64,000 bases of DNA. Source: Dipylidium caninum. Taxonomy: Eukaryota; Platyhelminthes; Cestoda; Cyclophyllidea; Dipylidiidae. The notes under the pieces are model-generated. The model worked only from the letters and a program-made list of their open reading frames with translations, was not told the origin of the DNA and did no database searches. The position numbers were made by a program, and so were the translations under genes. This document shows positions 11,801-25,310 of this stretch, piece by piece (the stretch's first letter is position 1; every line of letters starts with the position of its first letter). The stretch covers positions 496,001-560,000 of the forward strand of contig QEYB01000266.1 in NCBI GenBank assembly GCA_017562135.1, in the 5' to 3' direction.

Positions 11801-14800
11801 CTATTAACTTTACGGAAATAATGGAAGAAGAAAGCATATGGGGTGGTCAACAAATGGTGACAATAAAAGGACACGAGTAGAGTTTAATGTGTAAGTCACA
11901 AAAATAAGTTTAAATAACCTCAGTAAACTTAAAAATTCTCAAAACCATTCAACAAATGGAAAACTTTCCCGATTTCATAATCAAAAATAGAAGAGTGAAC
12001 ACACCTGAAAAAGTTGTGGTGCTCAACACAGAGAGTCCAGAGACGTTTGGCTCTTTGTGGTGTGGCACAACGGAAGGCATAGGTCCTTTCTGACTGGTCC
12101 TCGTCCAGAGAACGCACAATCATGATGAAGTGACGTTTCCGGTAAGAGAGCTTAATGATCCGCGGCCAGGAGAAGCGCTGCAGGCGGATGCGACTCATGT
12201 AGAGCAGAAGGCCGCCGTAGTACACGCCCAAGCCATGCTCTATGCCTGATGAGCTCTGCAAACACAAAACGTAAAGGTAATTTCCATCCCCTCCCGGGTA
12301 AATGGTGAAACGGCATTAAATAAGATGGTTAACTCATTTTTTAGTGAATAAAAGAGTTTCATGCAATCGAAACTATGAATGTGTCTAAGGACAAAAATCC
12401 TAGCATGAAGGCATCTTCTCTCAAACTCATAATACTGATTAGTAATGTAAAACCAAAAGTAAAAAAATAAGTTAAATTCAAGAGCTACTAAATAAAATTG
12501 TTCAAATGGTTTTCCGTTTTTTAAAAAAAGTAGTCGGTGTTTATTAAAAATATTGTGAGCGTTCGGTACATGAGCGCGTAGCTACCGCTTCGGAATAAGT
12601 GAGGAAGTCGAATAAAAGAGACAGGTAGCCTTGGAGTTCAGAAAAGAACAACATGCACAAAACGAAGCTTTCAATGCATCTGAGGACAGAAAATCAAACA
12701 TTCAAGCATCACAACTCGGATACATGGCGCGGGCAATATCGAGTTCAACTCAAGTCGGTAAGTTTGGCACAACGCATTGCTCGAATGGCAAGAATTTAGG
12801 AAATACACATGAAAACCTAAAAAAATCAGCACATTCAAATGAGTTCCATAGTGGGTTTTCTTGAGCAGAGTAAATCATTGCAGTCGTACCAACTAGACAG
12901 GCTAATTTGTAAAGAGGGAGTGACACAGAAGGAAATTGATAGAAGAAGACAATTCCAAAGAGTCTAAGAATATTTGTCTTCCAACGCCTGCTAACGGCAA
13001 TGAGTGGCAGAATGTAAGGGAGGATTGCAGTGGGATTAATGCCAAGGCATTTTCAGCATGTCAATTATTCGACCTCCTCACACCCGATCAGCACAAATTT
13101 GTGGTTTTTTAGTTGTAGGGACATTCAGGTTGCATATTAGGAACTCCACAAAAAGATGAATACACAAATGGGAAAAAGAATGGGAGAGCAGCACTCACCA
13201 GAACTTTGTGCATGTGAACACCGTACAGAGCAAGTTTCTTGGCGTTAGTAAGAAAATTCCGATCTGCCATTTCTGGTGACTGGCCACTGAAAAGGGTGAA
13301 AAGAGGAAGTAGCAGAAGTGGTAGTCATTGTAAGTAACCCACTTGTTGCTGTATTCAAAATTTGCTAAGACACGAGGAGGGGATAGAGGGGTATGATAGA
13401 CAATCATGGATAAAGGATTCAAGTGAGGCGGGAAGGCCTAGCAAATGAACAGAAAACGAGGAAACATTACAAATGACAAAATACTTTACTTACATTTATG
13501 AGGGGACGCGAGTTGATAAAATTTACGGTGGAAAAGTAGAGAGAGCTGGGAGAGACAAACTTTAATGAGAGGAGGAAGGCGAGAGTGAGAGAAAGGGGAC
13601 TGAATAAAATCTAAATATCTGAGAATAAGACAATATCACTTTGCTTTGCAATATAATCACATTCAATTCAGTATCGCTGTGAGATGGGTAATGACAAAAG
13701 ACAGAGGGTAGTTTACAGATAAAATGGTAACGAAATTAGAATGAAATATCAACCTCCTCATTACTATGCGTAAATAAGTGGATGAATGGACGATAAATCA
13801 GGTAAGTTTTAAGAGAATACCGAAAGTAACTTGGTGGCATAAAGGCTAACTTCAATAACACGACTGTGCGTGACGCGGATTCATAGCTAAGCCTTTGGGA
13901 AAGCAGAGGGCTAGAAAAAGTTTTCCGCATAAGCTGCCTCGAGACAGTTGCAAAAAAATTGACCACCGTATGACGAAGGTCTTCGCCATGTTACCCCAGT
14001 AATATGCAATGGCTAAGCGCACAGAGCGTCTGATGCACGAGATTGTGGCAATGCTTCAAGAAGAGAAAAAGTCGCCAACCACAAAGGCGTGAGAGAGTGA
14101 GCAAGAGGAGTCAGCAATAAAGTCGTCAAACTTTCTCCGCGGAAAAATCAAATACGCATGGAGGTCTGAATTCGTAATTTCGGCTTTCACTAGGCCCAAA
14201 GGAGTGGAACAGGCCATTTAAAAAGTCAGTAGAAGTAACAGCGTTAGTCACCAGCGCGCTTCCACAAAGGAGGGTGTCGACAGTGTCTACGGCATTTTTC
14301 CTTTATTTGTGGAACGACTCAACTATAGGTAGTAGCACATATACAAGCCTCAGAAGGTCGAGATCCCCCCAGTTTTTGTTGTTTTACACCAAATAATAAT
14401 AATATTCAAAATTCAATGTCAAACCTTGTCGAGATGTATACCACTGACAAAGTATTCACACAATCAATCTCCGTAGTGTAACAAAAGTGTCACAAACAGG
14501 GCCTAGGCGCAGTCATACGGCTCCGTGGTAGTTTAATTAAATATTTATGATGTCATAATAGGTAGGACTATTTCTTTAAATTGTACTAGAATGAAGGATG
14601 GAGCTGGGAATATTCGTGGAATCAGCACATTTTATTGCCCACGTATTGTCAGACACTTGTGACATTTCGCCATCAGTACCTCTATTTTTATAAAAAAAAG
14701 TAGTAAACTACAGAAAATGAAAGTGGGTACGGACAATTAGGATAGCTACGTTTAACAAGTGAGCGTAAATCAAGATAATTTCACAAGCGGCAAAGATAAT

Positions 14801-17800
14801 CTTTATGACATTCAAAAAAGAGGTCATCTCCGATTGGGCTTAGGATTTAGGGAAGAACACTGAACAAATAAGCTTTGGAGACCTAGACGGAATAGAATTA
14901 TGGCCACGTACTAGTGGAGTCGGTGGGTTTCGGCAATGCGGTAGAGCATCTCAGTACTCTGCAGATGACTGGGTGCGAAAGGATGGTCGCGGATGTAGGT
15001 GATGCCCTGATGACGCTTTGGGTCGAAGTCGCCGGCGTCGGATTGCACCACGTAAGAACCGAGGATAACGTAGGAGAAGAAGGAGCAGGGTAACCTTAAT
15101 TTGGCAAAAGAATTAAACTAAATCCTCCGTCGTAGCAGATAAGCCCGACTCACTCCCCTTTGTGAGAAGGAAATTTTGTCATCTTTTTACTATTACCATA
15201 GAATGAATAAGCACGCCAGACCTGAGTTGTCGGAAGTCGAAAAGCAGAAACCGTAGAATCAAGAAAGGCAAATAGCCCAAATGCAGTTAGCACGTAAAAG
15301 ACTGTTAATTCCGGCAAAAAATGCAAAGGAACCAATGTGAGGCGTATTTCCGTTCTAAATACAATTTTTCCAGTTCTCATATTAGGAAAAAAAACACTGT
15401 TACGTCAGAATTATTATTTAAAAAGTGTGAACATTAATTAGGAATAGGATTGCTTCCGAAATGATATTGAAATTCTCGAACTTCGACTAATTTGCATCAA
15501 CAGTTTCACCTCGCGGCTGCCAGATGACCCCCACAGTGTTTAAAAGGTCAGTGAAATTTGTTGCCACTGAGTTGCGCAAAACCAAACATTGCGATTTACT
15601 CGTAACAAAAAAATAATTGTAAAATATTGACATACGCCTAATATTAACAGAGAAATTAAAAATTATCTAGCTTATGCGTGGCCACACGAGAAAAGCTACT
15701 TAACAACAGGTTAATAGGGGTTAGTGCTAAGGTAACGGAACACACGGGATTTGGAGAAGTGGATCAGGATAAGGGAGAGCAAACTTTTCCCACAGGGTGA
15801 ATAAGACTCTCACAGAGGGTGAGTGTCCCTAGAGGAAGGTGGAAAAGGGGACTTGAGATGCGAGTTCTTGAGATTGGGCAAAACCAAAATACTTGGCAAC
15901 TTCAGCATTGGGTGAAAGACTATTGACTTCAAATGAGAAATGCCAAGTATGATTTGTCGAAAGTAAAAGCGAAAAGGCGCAGCGGTAAAATGACTCGTAT
16001 CAATCTAAATCGAATATCAACGTTTACTACAGAGTCCAGCCGAAATAATCGCATGTTTATGAGGTGCACTATGGTCAGCATTAGCAGTCAGTGTGTTTAC
16101 TTGACAGAAGTGAGTGAACATTACTCAACTATTACACTTAACCCTTAAGGCCGTAAAGGAACCAGCAAAATTTTTGAATAAATAGATCGGAAGCTGAAGT
16201 GATACTGGGAAAATAGGTCCAGAAAGCCGAAGATGGCAAAGGTCTGAGTCAACGGTAATTCAAACGGGGCTCGGCATGAAATGGTGGGAAAAAGCGCCGC
16301 CTATTAGACGGACCATTTAACTCCGAGCAATCTGTCACTTCCGTGACCAAAAAGACGGGGTGCGTGACTGGACTTAAAAATTGTCTAAATTTATTTAAAT
16401 TAGGGGCCCAATACGTTAGTGCACTGAAATCAAGATAAGTAAATACGGTGGAACAAAGGCTCATTGCGAAACTAGGAATTCGATTCGTTTACATTGAATC
16501 GTGCGTCAACCAACACGATCAAATGTCAAATTTCATTGGGTTGCATTATTATTCTTTTTAACACAAGTAAAATCATTTGCATTAACTTGCTGCTATAGTT
16601 ATTTAGTAAATTGAAGGAAAGCAAAGTTGAAGAGTCAAAAACTAAGGTTTGACAGCCTAGAAGGGAACAAACTAATGGTAAAGACCTTAAGGATGCAAAT
16701 ACTAACAAAACGCATTCGATCCATACCACCTTGAAATAGTTCTAGACGCAAGGGAGATTGAAAATGTAAATGTTCGATTACTGGCAAGGCTACAAAAAGG
16801 GAAGAATAAACACCACTCAGGTGAACATATTCATTTAATGGAAAGACAGATCATCGGAATCACTCGGACCCATGATAAGGAGAAGTGGGGCGAATTTGTT
16901 ACAATCGAGATGGAATGAAGGGGGCGAAGGTTAAGCCCGTAGATGACTCATTATTTTCATTTACTACACAAACTTTCACCTACCAAAAGTAAGCTATAAA
17001 CACTTTATTCCTCTCCGCCCAGTAAAACACGAGTAAACACGAGAGGATGAAGGTGCATTTTTTGGCATTTTTTTCAGCCACCGAGACAACCGAAAGTACT
17101 ACTATCAGTAATGGTGGAGAGGTAATAACACTTGGTAGTGGGTTATGCAAGAGACACCGAGTTATTTCCAACCAATGCACTATACACTTCGAAGGAGTAA
17201 AAACGAAAATCAACCCGATTTGTTTTAGCAGGTTCAACTTGAACCTCACAAATTACCGTGCGGGACGGCCCTGGGGTTGAATAAAGACATTGGCTACAAA
17301 GTGTATTTGAGGTAGTTCAACTTATAATTCAATGACATAAAAATGAACCCCACGTTGATGGGAAGAATAATGAAAGCAAACTCACTGTCCACTGAGAAGA
17401 TTCTGTCGAACTTGAAGACACAAAAAGTAACGTGTCAAATCTTCGGCTATTGAGTCAATGTCATAGGGAAAGAATTTGACTTGAAATTCGAAGAGCCAAC
17501 TCTCTATTAGAAGAAAAGTGGCGGAAGTCAAGGTTTTGATGCAATATCATAGGGAACCAGAAAACCAGTATAATTAGTTTGAGCATAACTTACTTCCAAC
17601 TTGTTTGGCGACCTTTTTATTCATTTTGAGCCAGCACTACAATCAGAAAAAATTATATTAGTAACAAATAAAGCAGCTGCGGAGTCGTGAGGTACTTGGG
17701 GGAAAGGTAGCAAAAAAGGCTTTATAACAAAGACGAAAGATAATGTAGGTGATGTTGCAAAAGATTTGACAAAGGTACGGTTGGCCCGAAATTATGGTCT

Positions 17801-20800
17801 CCTTTTCATGGCTTAACATTTTTTAAAGTTGCTAAGGAAGAAGACAATAAGGCCGAGCATATAGGGTTGAGGACCATGTTTAGAGGTCATCGACATTCCA
17901 AATTCATCGTGATTTGTGCTCTTCTGGATATTGCATATTAGGTAACAGTGATGAAGAGAATCAAGCGGGCTGACCGGTTCAACGAAATTTAGATCTAAGC
18001 CTCCTCCTAACACATACCCATTTCGATTCTAGCCATTGGTCCATTCACATTCTTAATTCCAAGTTAATTGACCAAACGAAATACAGAACTTGTTTACGTT
18101 GCTACGCAATAATGTCGCCTGCAAGTAGCAATCGCACAAGAACGAACAATATTGAAATACATATTCCTAATAACAATTTAACGCAATAATACTCAAGTCC
18201 TTTACGACATTCGTTGACAGAAAGGATGAAAGGGAATATCAGAAAAAGAAATAAAGAGCGCAGAAATAGGCTCAACATGGATCTCAATGCAACGGAGACC
18301 AAGTGAGAAAACCGAAAAGACTTCAACTTTGTCCATCAACGGGTCATCTAAGTTAGAAGAATAAATAGGTCTTGCAACGTTAGATTTCACCTGAATTCCA
18401 TTACTTCGAGTAGTTAACTAACAGTTAAAACACATATCAGGTATGTGAATCTCAATTAACAATACGCTATAACACAATTAGAAAAAACATCACTTTGACC
18501 GGTCGTTATTTCATAACATATATAAATGTGGTTACTGTGTCAGTGGAGTTTGCCACAAAAACACGATTTCTATGGGTAGGTTATGAAGCCATTTAATCAT
18601 GCCAATCATTATATCACTTAACTTGACTCAGATAGTGAAAAAGAGCAGTATATTGAAACTCCCATGTATTTACTAAACTGTTTTAAAATGATGGGGAAGC
18701 CACTTTTTACAACAATTTATGACTCAAACAACCAAGACTAAAAAGAAATAACAAATTAAAGAATAGGACTCTTCCGACCGTACCAACAGTCAAATAAATA
18801 TTCACGCTTGATTACAAACATGTGGGGACTATAGTGACATTTTTACGTGCGCGACAGAGTAGCACCGTTTAGAACTCCTTTGCCCTCCCATAAAGATCAA
18901 GAAAAAATGCTATACGGACCGGAAAATACACCTCCCCGAAACGATAGAATGCAGGAGCAATGCCCGTTTCTAGATGAGTCAACACGGTTATTAAGCTCGA
19001 AAACGCAGTGTGAGTTAAGGACGCCTTCAGGTGAAATGAGAGGATAGAGAAAGGTTAGCCACTGAAGCTCCATCCCTAAACAGACATGTAGATTACGAGT
19101 GAGAGATAACTTGCGTACGCACTTTAATTTGTCCCCGATAACAACATATATGTTCGAGTTCAATTTGATATCATATAGAGGAATTAAGTGAAAATAAGGG
19201 AAACTACCACCCACCATAGTGTTGTCTGGAGCGAGATATTTGATTCCAAAGAAATCAGTCTCCAACAGATCAAGATTTGAGCAAACGGCATCGAAAAGTT
19301 GTTGACCATAGGCCGCTTTCTAAATGGAAATAAAGTGGGACAAAGATAAGAGTACTGAGGGACGAGTAAATATATTGAATTAGTGCAACAAAGTTGGTTA
19401 GAGTTAATAGAATATGGAAAAAAGGAGAAGGTAAAGGATTTATTACAACCATTGACAACTTTTGTAACTGTGCCTACAATATGCAATTTTGAAAGTATAT
19501 GGGGCAACCTTACAACTATGATAATATGAAGTTTCAGAAGACGATTAAATAAGTAAAACAACAACAGAGGCTATTAAATATAAGAATTGTGTACAATAAA
19601 AACAAACCATGTTTCAAAACAGTCTTAATGACCGATGAGGGTTGATGGGTCATATATGCACACTATCCATCATCGGCGCACATAATATGCATTTTAATAA
19701 AAAGCTTTGGATAAGGGATGTGGAAAACGGATGTGTTAAACACTTACATCAATGCTAAACATCTGTTGAAGTCCATCAAGCATGATGACGGCACAATCGA
19801 CGGACTTGCCCGAAGGCTTAAAGCTCGAAGATGAGACATTAGAACGTCCAAAGGTAGCAGTGCGGCCCACAGTGGCGCTGGGGTAAGGAGAGCCCACAGC
19901 AGTCACGGGACCAAGGGTGCTGGTCCCCACACCGCCTAACAATGAGCCGCCCGAGATACTCCCTTGTCTACCCATGGTACCAAAGCGACGCAGGCTGGTG
20001 TAGTATTCGCGCTTCGGTACGGAGTCAGGCACCTCTATCGTACCATTATGTTGTTGAAGAGTAGCCCCAGTAGTACCACGCATAGCGCTATGTTCGAGAT
20101 GGACCAAATTGATTGATCCAGCAGTTGTATCACCCCCCAAAGATCTGCGCCCAGGGGAACCGAGTGCAGAAGTACCCGAGTAATTAAAGCTGTCGTCCTG
20201 GATAAATAACAATAAAAATATTTAAAAATAACAAACATTCCTGTATGCATGCAAACCCGCATCCAAGCATGCAGGAACGCACCAAAATGTAGGATCGCAA
20301 AGGGAGTGCAAGTGGAATAAATCCAGCCGATATAGGAATCAGAACGAGAACACAAAAGCCGAAAAATGAACAAAACGAAACTCAAATTACCGGAGTGAGC
20401 GCGTGGACTATGCTCTAGAAATAGTAAAAATGGTCACGTCCATTACATTCAGGAGGAACTCAGGCTAAAAACAGCCGACACTAAAATTCCACAGCCTATT
20501 AAATCCCAAGTAGCACAATCGTGTACTAGTATAAGAGAACAGAACAGATGGAACAGTGACGTCAACGTTAGTGAACAGAGTTAACAGAAAGGTGCAATTA
20601 TTCATACCAAACTCGAATGCTTTCTGAGATCCTAAATATTAACATTTGCAACAAAAGATATGTTTTTAGAACCGGTGAGAAAGTAAACACGAGGTCAGTC
20701 AGTAAAAATCGTGAGTGCACGAGAACAAGTTATCACAGAAGCGGATCAAAACAGAAGAGATTCCAAACAACCGACACCAAACAAATAATAACTCGAAAAC

Positions 20801-21544
20801 ACTACGAAAAAATTTGTTATAAACAAAAAAGTGCCCTGCGGATAAATCGAGAGGACTAATTACAACGGAAAACTATGTGCCAAAACCTGGACGTTTTTAT
20901 CGGCTAAGTTCGCATCCATGGTTAAAAACTTACCGGAGGAATGGTCATTCTCATAAAACAAAGTATTCACAAAAATTCATATAAAGGAAGGGGCGAAGAT
21001 ACAACACCGAAAACGGAAGGAGAACTCGTATGATTGGACGTTCGGGGGGACCACAATGCAGCTAGGTCGTCATAAGCACGGATAAACAAAAGTAATGAAA
21101 AGTTACCAAACGAGTCAGATAGGATTCATTCAGAAAAATAAAAACCAAACCATGTAAAATCTGTTATAATTATTTATGTACTAAATTAGGGTTTTAAGCA
21201 AGAAGTGTTTTTTATTTTGCACAAATATAAAACAAAATTGGAGAGACCGTAAATGACAAACAATTGTTTTTGCCTATTTCAAAAGGAACATAGTGTTTTG
21301 GCACTCCTGCTGTTAGGGAATAAGAAATATTCCAATTCACGATAATAATCCGGCTTTGCAAAAAAGTTACTGTCAACATTCGTGTGCCATGAATTGACTT
21401 TATTCTGAGTTATGCTCAATTGTACGGCATCACGTCAAACGCGCGAATCGTGCGATTGGAACGCGAAGGAAATTCGGCCTTGTTAGTAAGTGTGAAAGTG
21501 TTGCGCATATGGCGGCCGAATGTGGTGGCTTTACTCAAATTCAT
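8815..21544 (-). CDS. FERM-domain (band 4.1-like) protein, multi-exon
   Basis: FERM proteins tie membrane proteins to the cortical cytoskeleton. Exons, minus strand, in order: 21434-21544 (tentative first exon, ATG at 21544), 19748-20197, 19215-19319, 17594-17636, 17503-17386, 14912-15094, 13199-13286, 12005-12255, 8815-9043. All junctions are GT-AG and every phase agrees (526 codons). Residues about 38-169 are Ser/Gly/Thr-rich. F1 runs from VDCAVIMLDG through LLETDFFGIKY. The F1-F2 linker has WLKMNKK and FEFQVKFFP, and F2 has LTRYFLCLQVRQ, LPCSF, LGSYVVQSDAGDFDP and LALYGVHMHKV. F3 has GLLLYMSRIRLQRFSWPRI and ends AKRLWTLCVEHHNFFR. An FA-like tail follows (SSRKFTYTQPG). The last exon either stops at 8776 in frame or splices at 8815 in phase 0 toward the SPRY exons. 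The family is clear; the subfamily (4.1, FRMD or PTPN type) is not. The first exon is the weakest part because its donor is poor. Confidence 0.85.
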
Positions 21545-22034
21545 TCGCCTGCAAATATTTAATTGACAATTTTTTTTACAAAGTGCATACATATGGTGCA
21601 CTCCATACAATTTGTAGTGATGTATTCCAGGTGCCTTATGATGGCAATAATACCTTCAATGACTTGCGCTCGCCTTTAGCGCTTTCCATTCTATGGGGAG
21701 TTGTCTTCGGTGTAAAACAACAGTGTTTGAAGTTTTTCATGCTGACATAAGGATTTATTGTAGCACTATGTTATTAATATTCATAAAAACGTGTCATTTG
21801 CTTTTGCTAAAGACCTTAGCCTTATTGACAATATCAACAAAACTATTCCTACGGATATCACCTGAAAACCGTCATGGTGAAGTTTCACATATCCTCATTT
21901 TTAAATAGACCACGTTAATCCTCCGCCTATTAATGATTGGATAGTGCAAGGCCTGTAACCATTTCGAATTCAAGGTTGTAGTTGATTGGGTTGGCATTCG
22001 TTGGTGTTTTTCTGCCCGTCTGCAATTGTTTGAC
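21545..22034. promoter_or_regulatory. Shared divergent promoter region between FERM and ENT genes
   Basis: The FERM gene (tentative ATG at 21544, minus) and the ENT gene (ATG at 22035, plus) point away from each other. About 490 bp of AT-rich sequence separates them and must hold the ENT 5' end and probably both promoters. No certain TATA box or initiator was identified. If the tentative first FERM exon is wrong, the space widens toward 20198. Confidence 0.4.
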
Positions 22035-24491
22035 ATGGACGGGTGTGAAGTCGAGTCGTTTTCTGCCAAGTGCTCACGCGAAGTTACAGATGCCCATAAT
22101 CAGCATCAACCTAAGGATAAGTTGAGTTGTTTTCCCTTTATTATTGCCTATAGGTTTCAACTCGTCTATATTATATTCTTTTTCATTGGAGTCGGCTCTC
22201 TGTTGCCTTGGAACTTTTTCATAACGGCTAGCCAAGTGAGGATTTTCTAATCTTTAATCCAAAAGTATTTCCAATTTCAACTTCGTAACCAAAGCCTACC
22301 ATCCGATGTGGACCCATTGCTACCCGTGTACAGGACCCCATTGCAGACAGTGTTTTCGAGCTATCTTACGATAGCGTCCATGATACCAGCCACATTAGCA
22401 AACTTCGCTAACCTAATGCTGAAAGATTGGTTTGTTACCTCTGTTCCACTCACTTTTAAGTCTTCCGGTATATACTCGTTTAATAGGATCTGCCATAATT
22501 ATGTTAATCGTCTTCATTATCACTACGGCCTTCACAAAGATTGATATTGGTATGTGAGCCCTTTTTTAATGTGCTATAGACACGAATGTTTTCTTTCTTG
22601 TTACTCTGGCGACTGTGGCGATAAATAATAGTAAGTTTTTATATAGACAGTAATCTTTAGTCGGAAGTTCCATTAATCAGGGCAGCACTTATGGGATTCT
22701 TTCTGTGCTTCCTGGTAGCAAAGCTCGAGGTTTTCTCGAGGGTCAGGTGAGTCGCTATCATTTCCCTTTGGTAATTAATCTGCAAATTCAATGTCCTCAT
22801 AATATCCTTTCAAGGCCGTAGCGGGTATCATAGCCTCTGTTGCTAACTTGATAACCATCGCGGCTGCTAGCACTCCTCGCGGCGTTGGATTTGCCTATTT
22901 TTCCATCGGCTCCTGTATCATCGCCTTCACCATTGGTCTTTTCGTCGTTCTATTCAAGAATGTATGTTTTACAAGCATGATATACCATGCGTGCATATTT
23001 GTGAGAATCAATGTTTATTGCTTTATTTCAGCCGTATTTTCGTTTCTATTGGAGAACTAGAGGTGAGGTTTGATAATTAAAGTGTGCACTTGTGAACCCT
23101 TCACTTACATCCCTTTGACTTTAGGCACCACTTTTGAGAACGACAATTTATCTTTCGGCAAGAAACTAAAAAAGACCGTGATTAATCTATGGCACGCAAT
23201 GTGGCAAGTCAGATGGACTGGTTTTACTTGCCTTTTCACATTTGCTGTTACTTTGGCGGTCTTCCCTAGTGTCTACATCCTCTTGGTTCCTAACAATTTT
23301 GATCCAACGAGTGTATGGCATAGTAAGTTACCTTGGGACAATCTAAGTTTTGCATTCCCATTTTTTGATAAACTTAATTTTTTGTTTTTATTCCTTTTAG
23401 CCAAGTATTTCCACCCTGTCATTGTGTTCTTAAGCTTCAATATTTGTGACTATCTGGGACGTATGTTGGTCGGTTTATTTAAATGGGTATGTTTGAGTCG
23501 TCACTTTAGCATGAATGCTATAATAACATTTATCAATAACTTTTTGCAACTATCTTATCACTTAGGCCTTTTGCAATTTTGGAATTTATTTCACCGCCTT
23601 AAAATTTTTAGCCAACTTTCGAGCAACGCAGAGTTTTCCTCGCCCTGTCTCTCATCCGCGCCGTATTGGTTCCTTTAACGATGTTTTGTAACATCAATTC
23701 TCGGCGCATTCCCACTGTCTTCTATCACGATTCGATCCCCATACTCTTAGTTATCTTTCTGGGCTTAAGCAATGGTTATTTTATCTCCTTGGCCGTCAAC
23801 TATGCACCTAGGTAAGCTCTTAGTGCTCTAAGTGTTAGGTGTAACCAGTCTCCTAAATGTGATAGCTTTTGTCTAGATTTATTTGTTTTGACTCGAAAGA
23901 TCCTACATGATAATAATTTCTTTTGTCTACCGAAATGTGTCTACCCGCACATGCACCTTAACTATTTGTTCCCAACAAACATTTGTGGAATTTAAACTGT
24001 AGTAAATTAAGTCGGCGGCCGATTGATATTAATTGGCGTTGTTAAGACATCAAATCAGACACTTATCCTTGATGCAATGCGAGTATCCTACTGATCGTAA
24101 TCTTCTCCGCCATCTCTCGGGAATATGCTAATTTAAACTGAATGTATCCTAAGTTATTTAGCTCTAACAGCTGTAATGTGTCAAATTTAATGTAATTGTC
24201 TTTAAAATTGCAGCATCCAAGGTGTTTCTACATCTATCCAATCTAATCTTGCAATTGTTGGTTTTGTTTTTTGGTTCAGGCAACACTGTTTTGTTTTACG
24301 TTAATTTTTTTCACCCTAACGAGGGTTGACGCCTTTTTATAAACATACCATTATCGTGATGTCTCGTGTTCCATTTTAGATATGCCTCGCCTGGTAATGA
24401 GGAGGGTTGTGGTATTGCAACCTCCACATACATCGCTCTGGGTCTGTGTCTAGGTGTGACGCTATCCTATGGGCTGGTTGCTCTCGTCTAA
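22035..24491 (+). CDS. Equilibrative nucleoside transporter (SLC29/ENT family)
   Basis: ENTs carry nucleosides or nucleobases across membranes; parasitic flatworms cannot make purines de novo and depend on such uptake. Eleven exons: 22035-22235, 22266-22429, 22461-22549, 22580-22630, 22661-22746, 22815-22961, 23032-23062, 23125-23322, 23401-23486, 23612-23811, 24380-24491. Total 1365 nt, 454 aa plus TAA, normal ENT length, with all phases consistent. Diagnostic motifs: YIIFFFIGVGSLLPWNFF (TM1, residues 45-62), LPVYTRLIGSAIIMLI, SINQGSTYGI, a glycine-rich helix AVAGIIASVANLI (from 198), TFAVTLAVFPSVY, FNICDYLGR (335-343), LIRAVLVPLTMFCN and LSNGYFISLAVNYAP. A long cytosolic loop follows exon 6 (KKLKKTVINLW). 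The first four introns are only 30-31 nt. The ATG at 22035 starts the exon encoding TM1. Substrate preference cannot be read from sequence. Confidence 0.95.
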
Positions 24492-24619
24492 GTCGGTGCT
24501 CCCCTACTCGTGACACGTTTTCCTCGGTGTTACTAATCTACTTTTTTAGGTAATTTAGCGATATTTGTAAACCTCACCTGTAGCCCGATCTTTGTCCTTG
24601 TTTCTGTTAGGTTGAGTGT

Positions 24620-24625
24620 AATAAA
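24620..24625 (+). terminator. Candidate polyadenylation signal of the ENT gene
   Basis: A canonical AATAAA lies 129 nt after the ENT stop codon on the same strand. It is the first such hexamer noticed downstream. Confidence 0.5.
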
Positions 24626-24709
24626 AAATTGACAAAAGACTTCTCCAACAGCATGATTTATTGTCAGAATGAGGCTCTTTTCCTCTAATTTGGTTGGCGT
24701 TGTTTTTAG

Positions 24710-24811
24710 CCCTTGACATTATACTGCAGCTAGCATGGACGTCAGAAGTGATTTACGTGGCCATCTGCTATGTGCTCATCAAGAAGGGTCCAGTTTTCCG
24801 TGAATGCGTAG
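24710..24811 (+). other. Exon-like hydrophobic ORF downstream of ENT, unassigned
   Basis: A tttttag acceptor precedes an open frame that reads through a hydrophobic stretch (VIYVAICYVLIKK) to a GT at 24812. It could be an exon of an overlooked small gene, an alternative ENT 3' exon or chance. No neighbouring exon in phase was found. Confidence 0.15.
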
Positions 24812-25310
24812 GTGGTTTTCGGCGTATCTCGATTGAATGTAAGGTAGAATTCCCGATTTACTATGATATCTAAATACATAGTCTTCTAGACGGGCCTTAT
24901 ATGTGGCCATTCAATCTTAATCATAATGGCTTTTTTACCTGAGCGGTCCTGACGTTGATTGACTTTAAAAATATATTATTTTTACGACAGGTTTCCCTGC
25001 TCTTGTCGAGCTTGTAGGTACTTGTCATATGAGTTTGAGTGTATGGGAACCAGCGAGCAGACTGGTATTGGACGTAATCTCTTTTATTTGTCCAGTTCTT
25101 TGACCGCAGTAAGCTAATCCGAGGTTCCGGGGGTGGGATATCTAAGTATCTAGGGCTTGCTTAGAGGTCAAGGTCACTGGGTAGGATCGTGTCATCAGTA
25201 GGTCTGACGTGTCGCCATTACTTCAAATAAATACGAATTAAAGTGGTCATGGAGTTTTGGTGCCGGACACCTCGACATGCCGGTATGGCGCGTGAAAGCA
25301 CCCGGTTTGT
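24812..25310. other. Intergenic, nothing recognised
   Basis: AT-rich sequence leading up to the left boundary of the long direct repeat. No ORF with recognisable motifs. Confidence 0.4.

Noticed and set aside
15745..15800. Minus-strand peptide resembling the FERM F2 start (KFALPYPDPLLQ)
   Set aside because: The true F2 start exon was found at 17386-17503 with exact phase, so this is chance similarity.
22550..22560. Simple read-through of the ENT ORF at 22308-22544 as one exon
   Set aside because: The frame loses its hydrophobic pattern after 22429; splicing a 31-nt intron to 22461 restores an ENT helix (LPVYTRLIGSAIIML).
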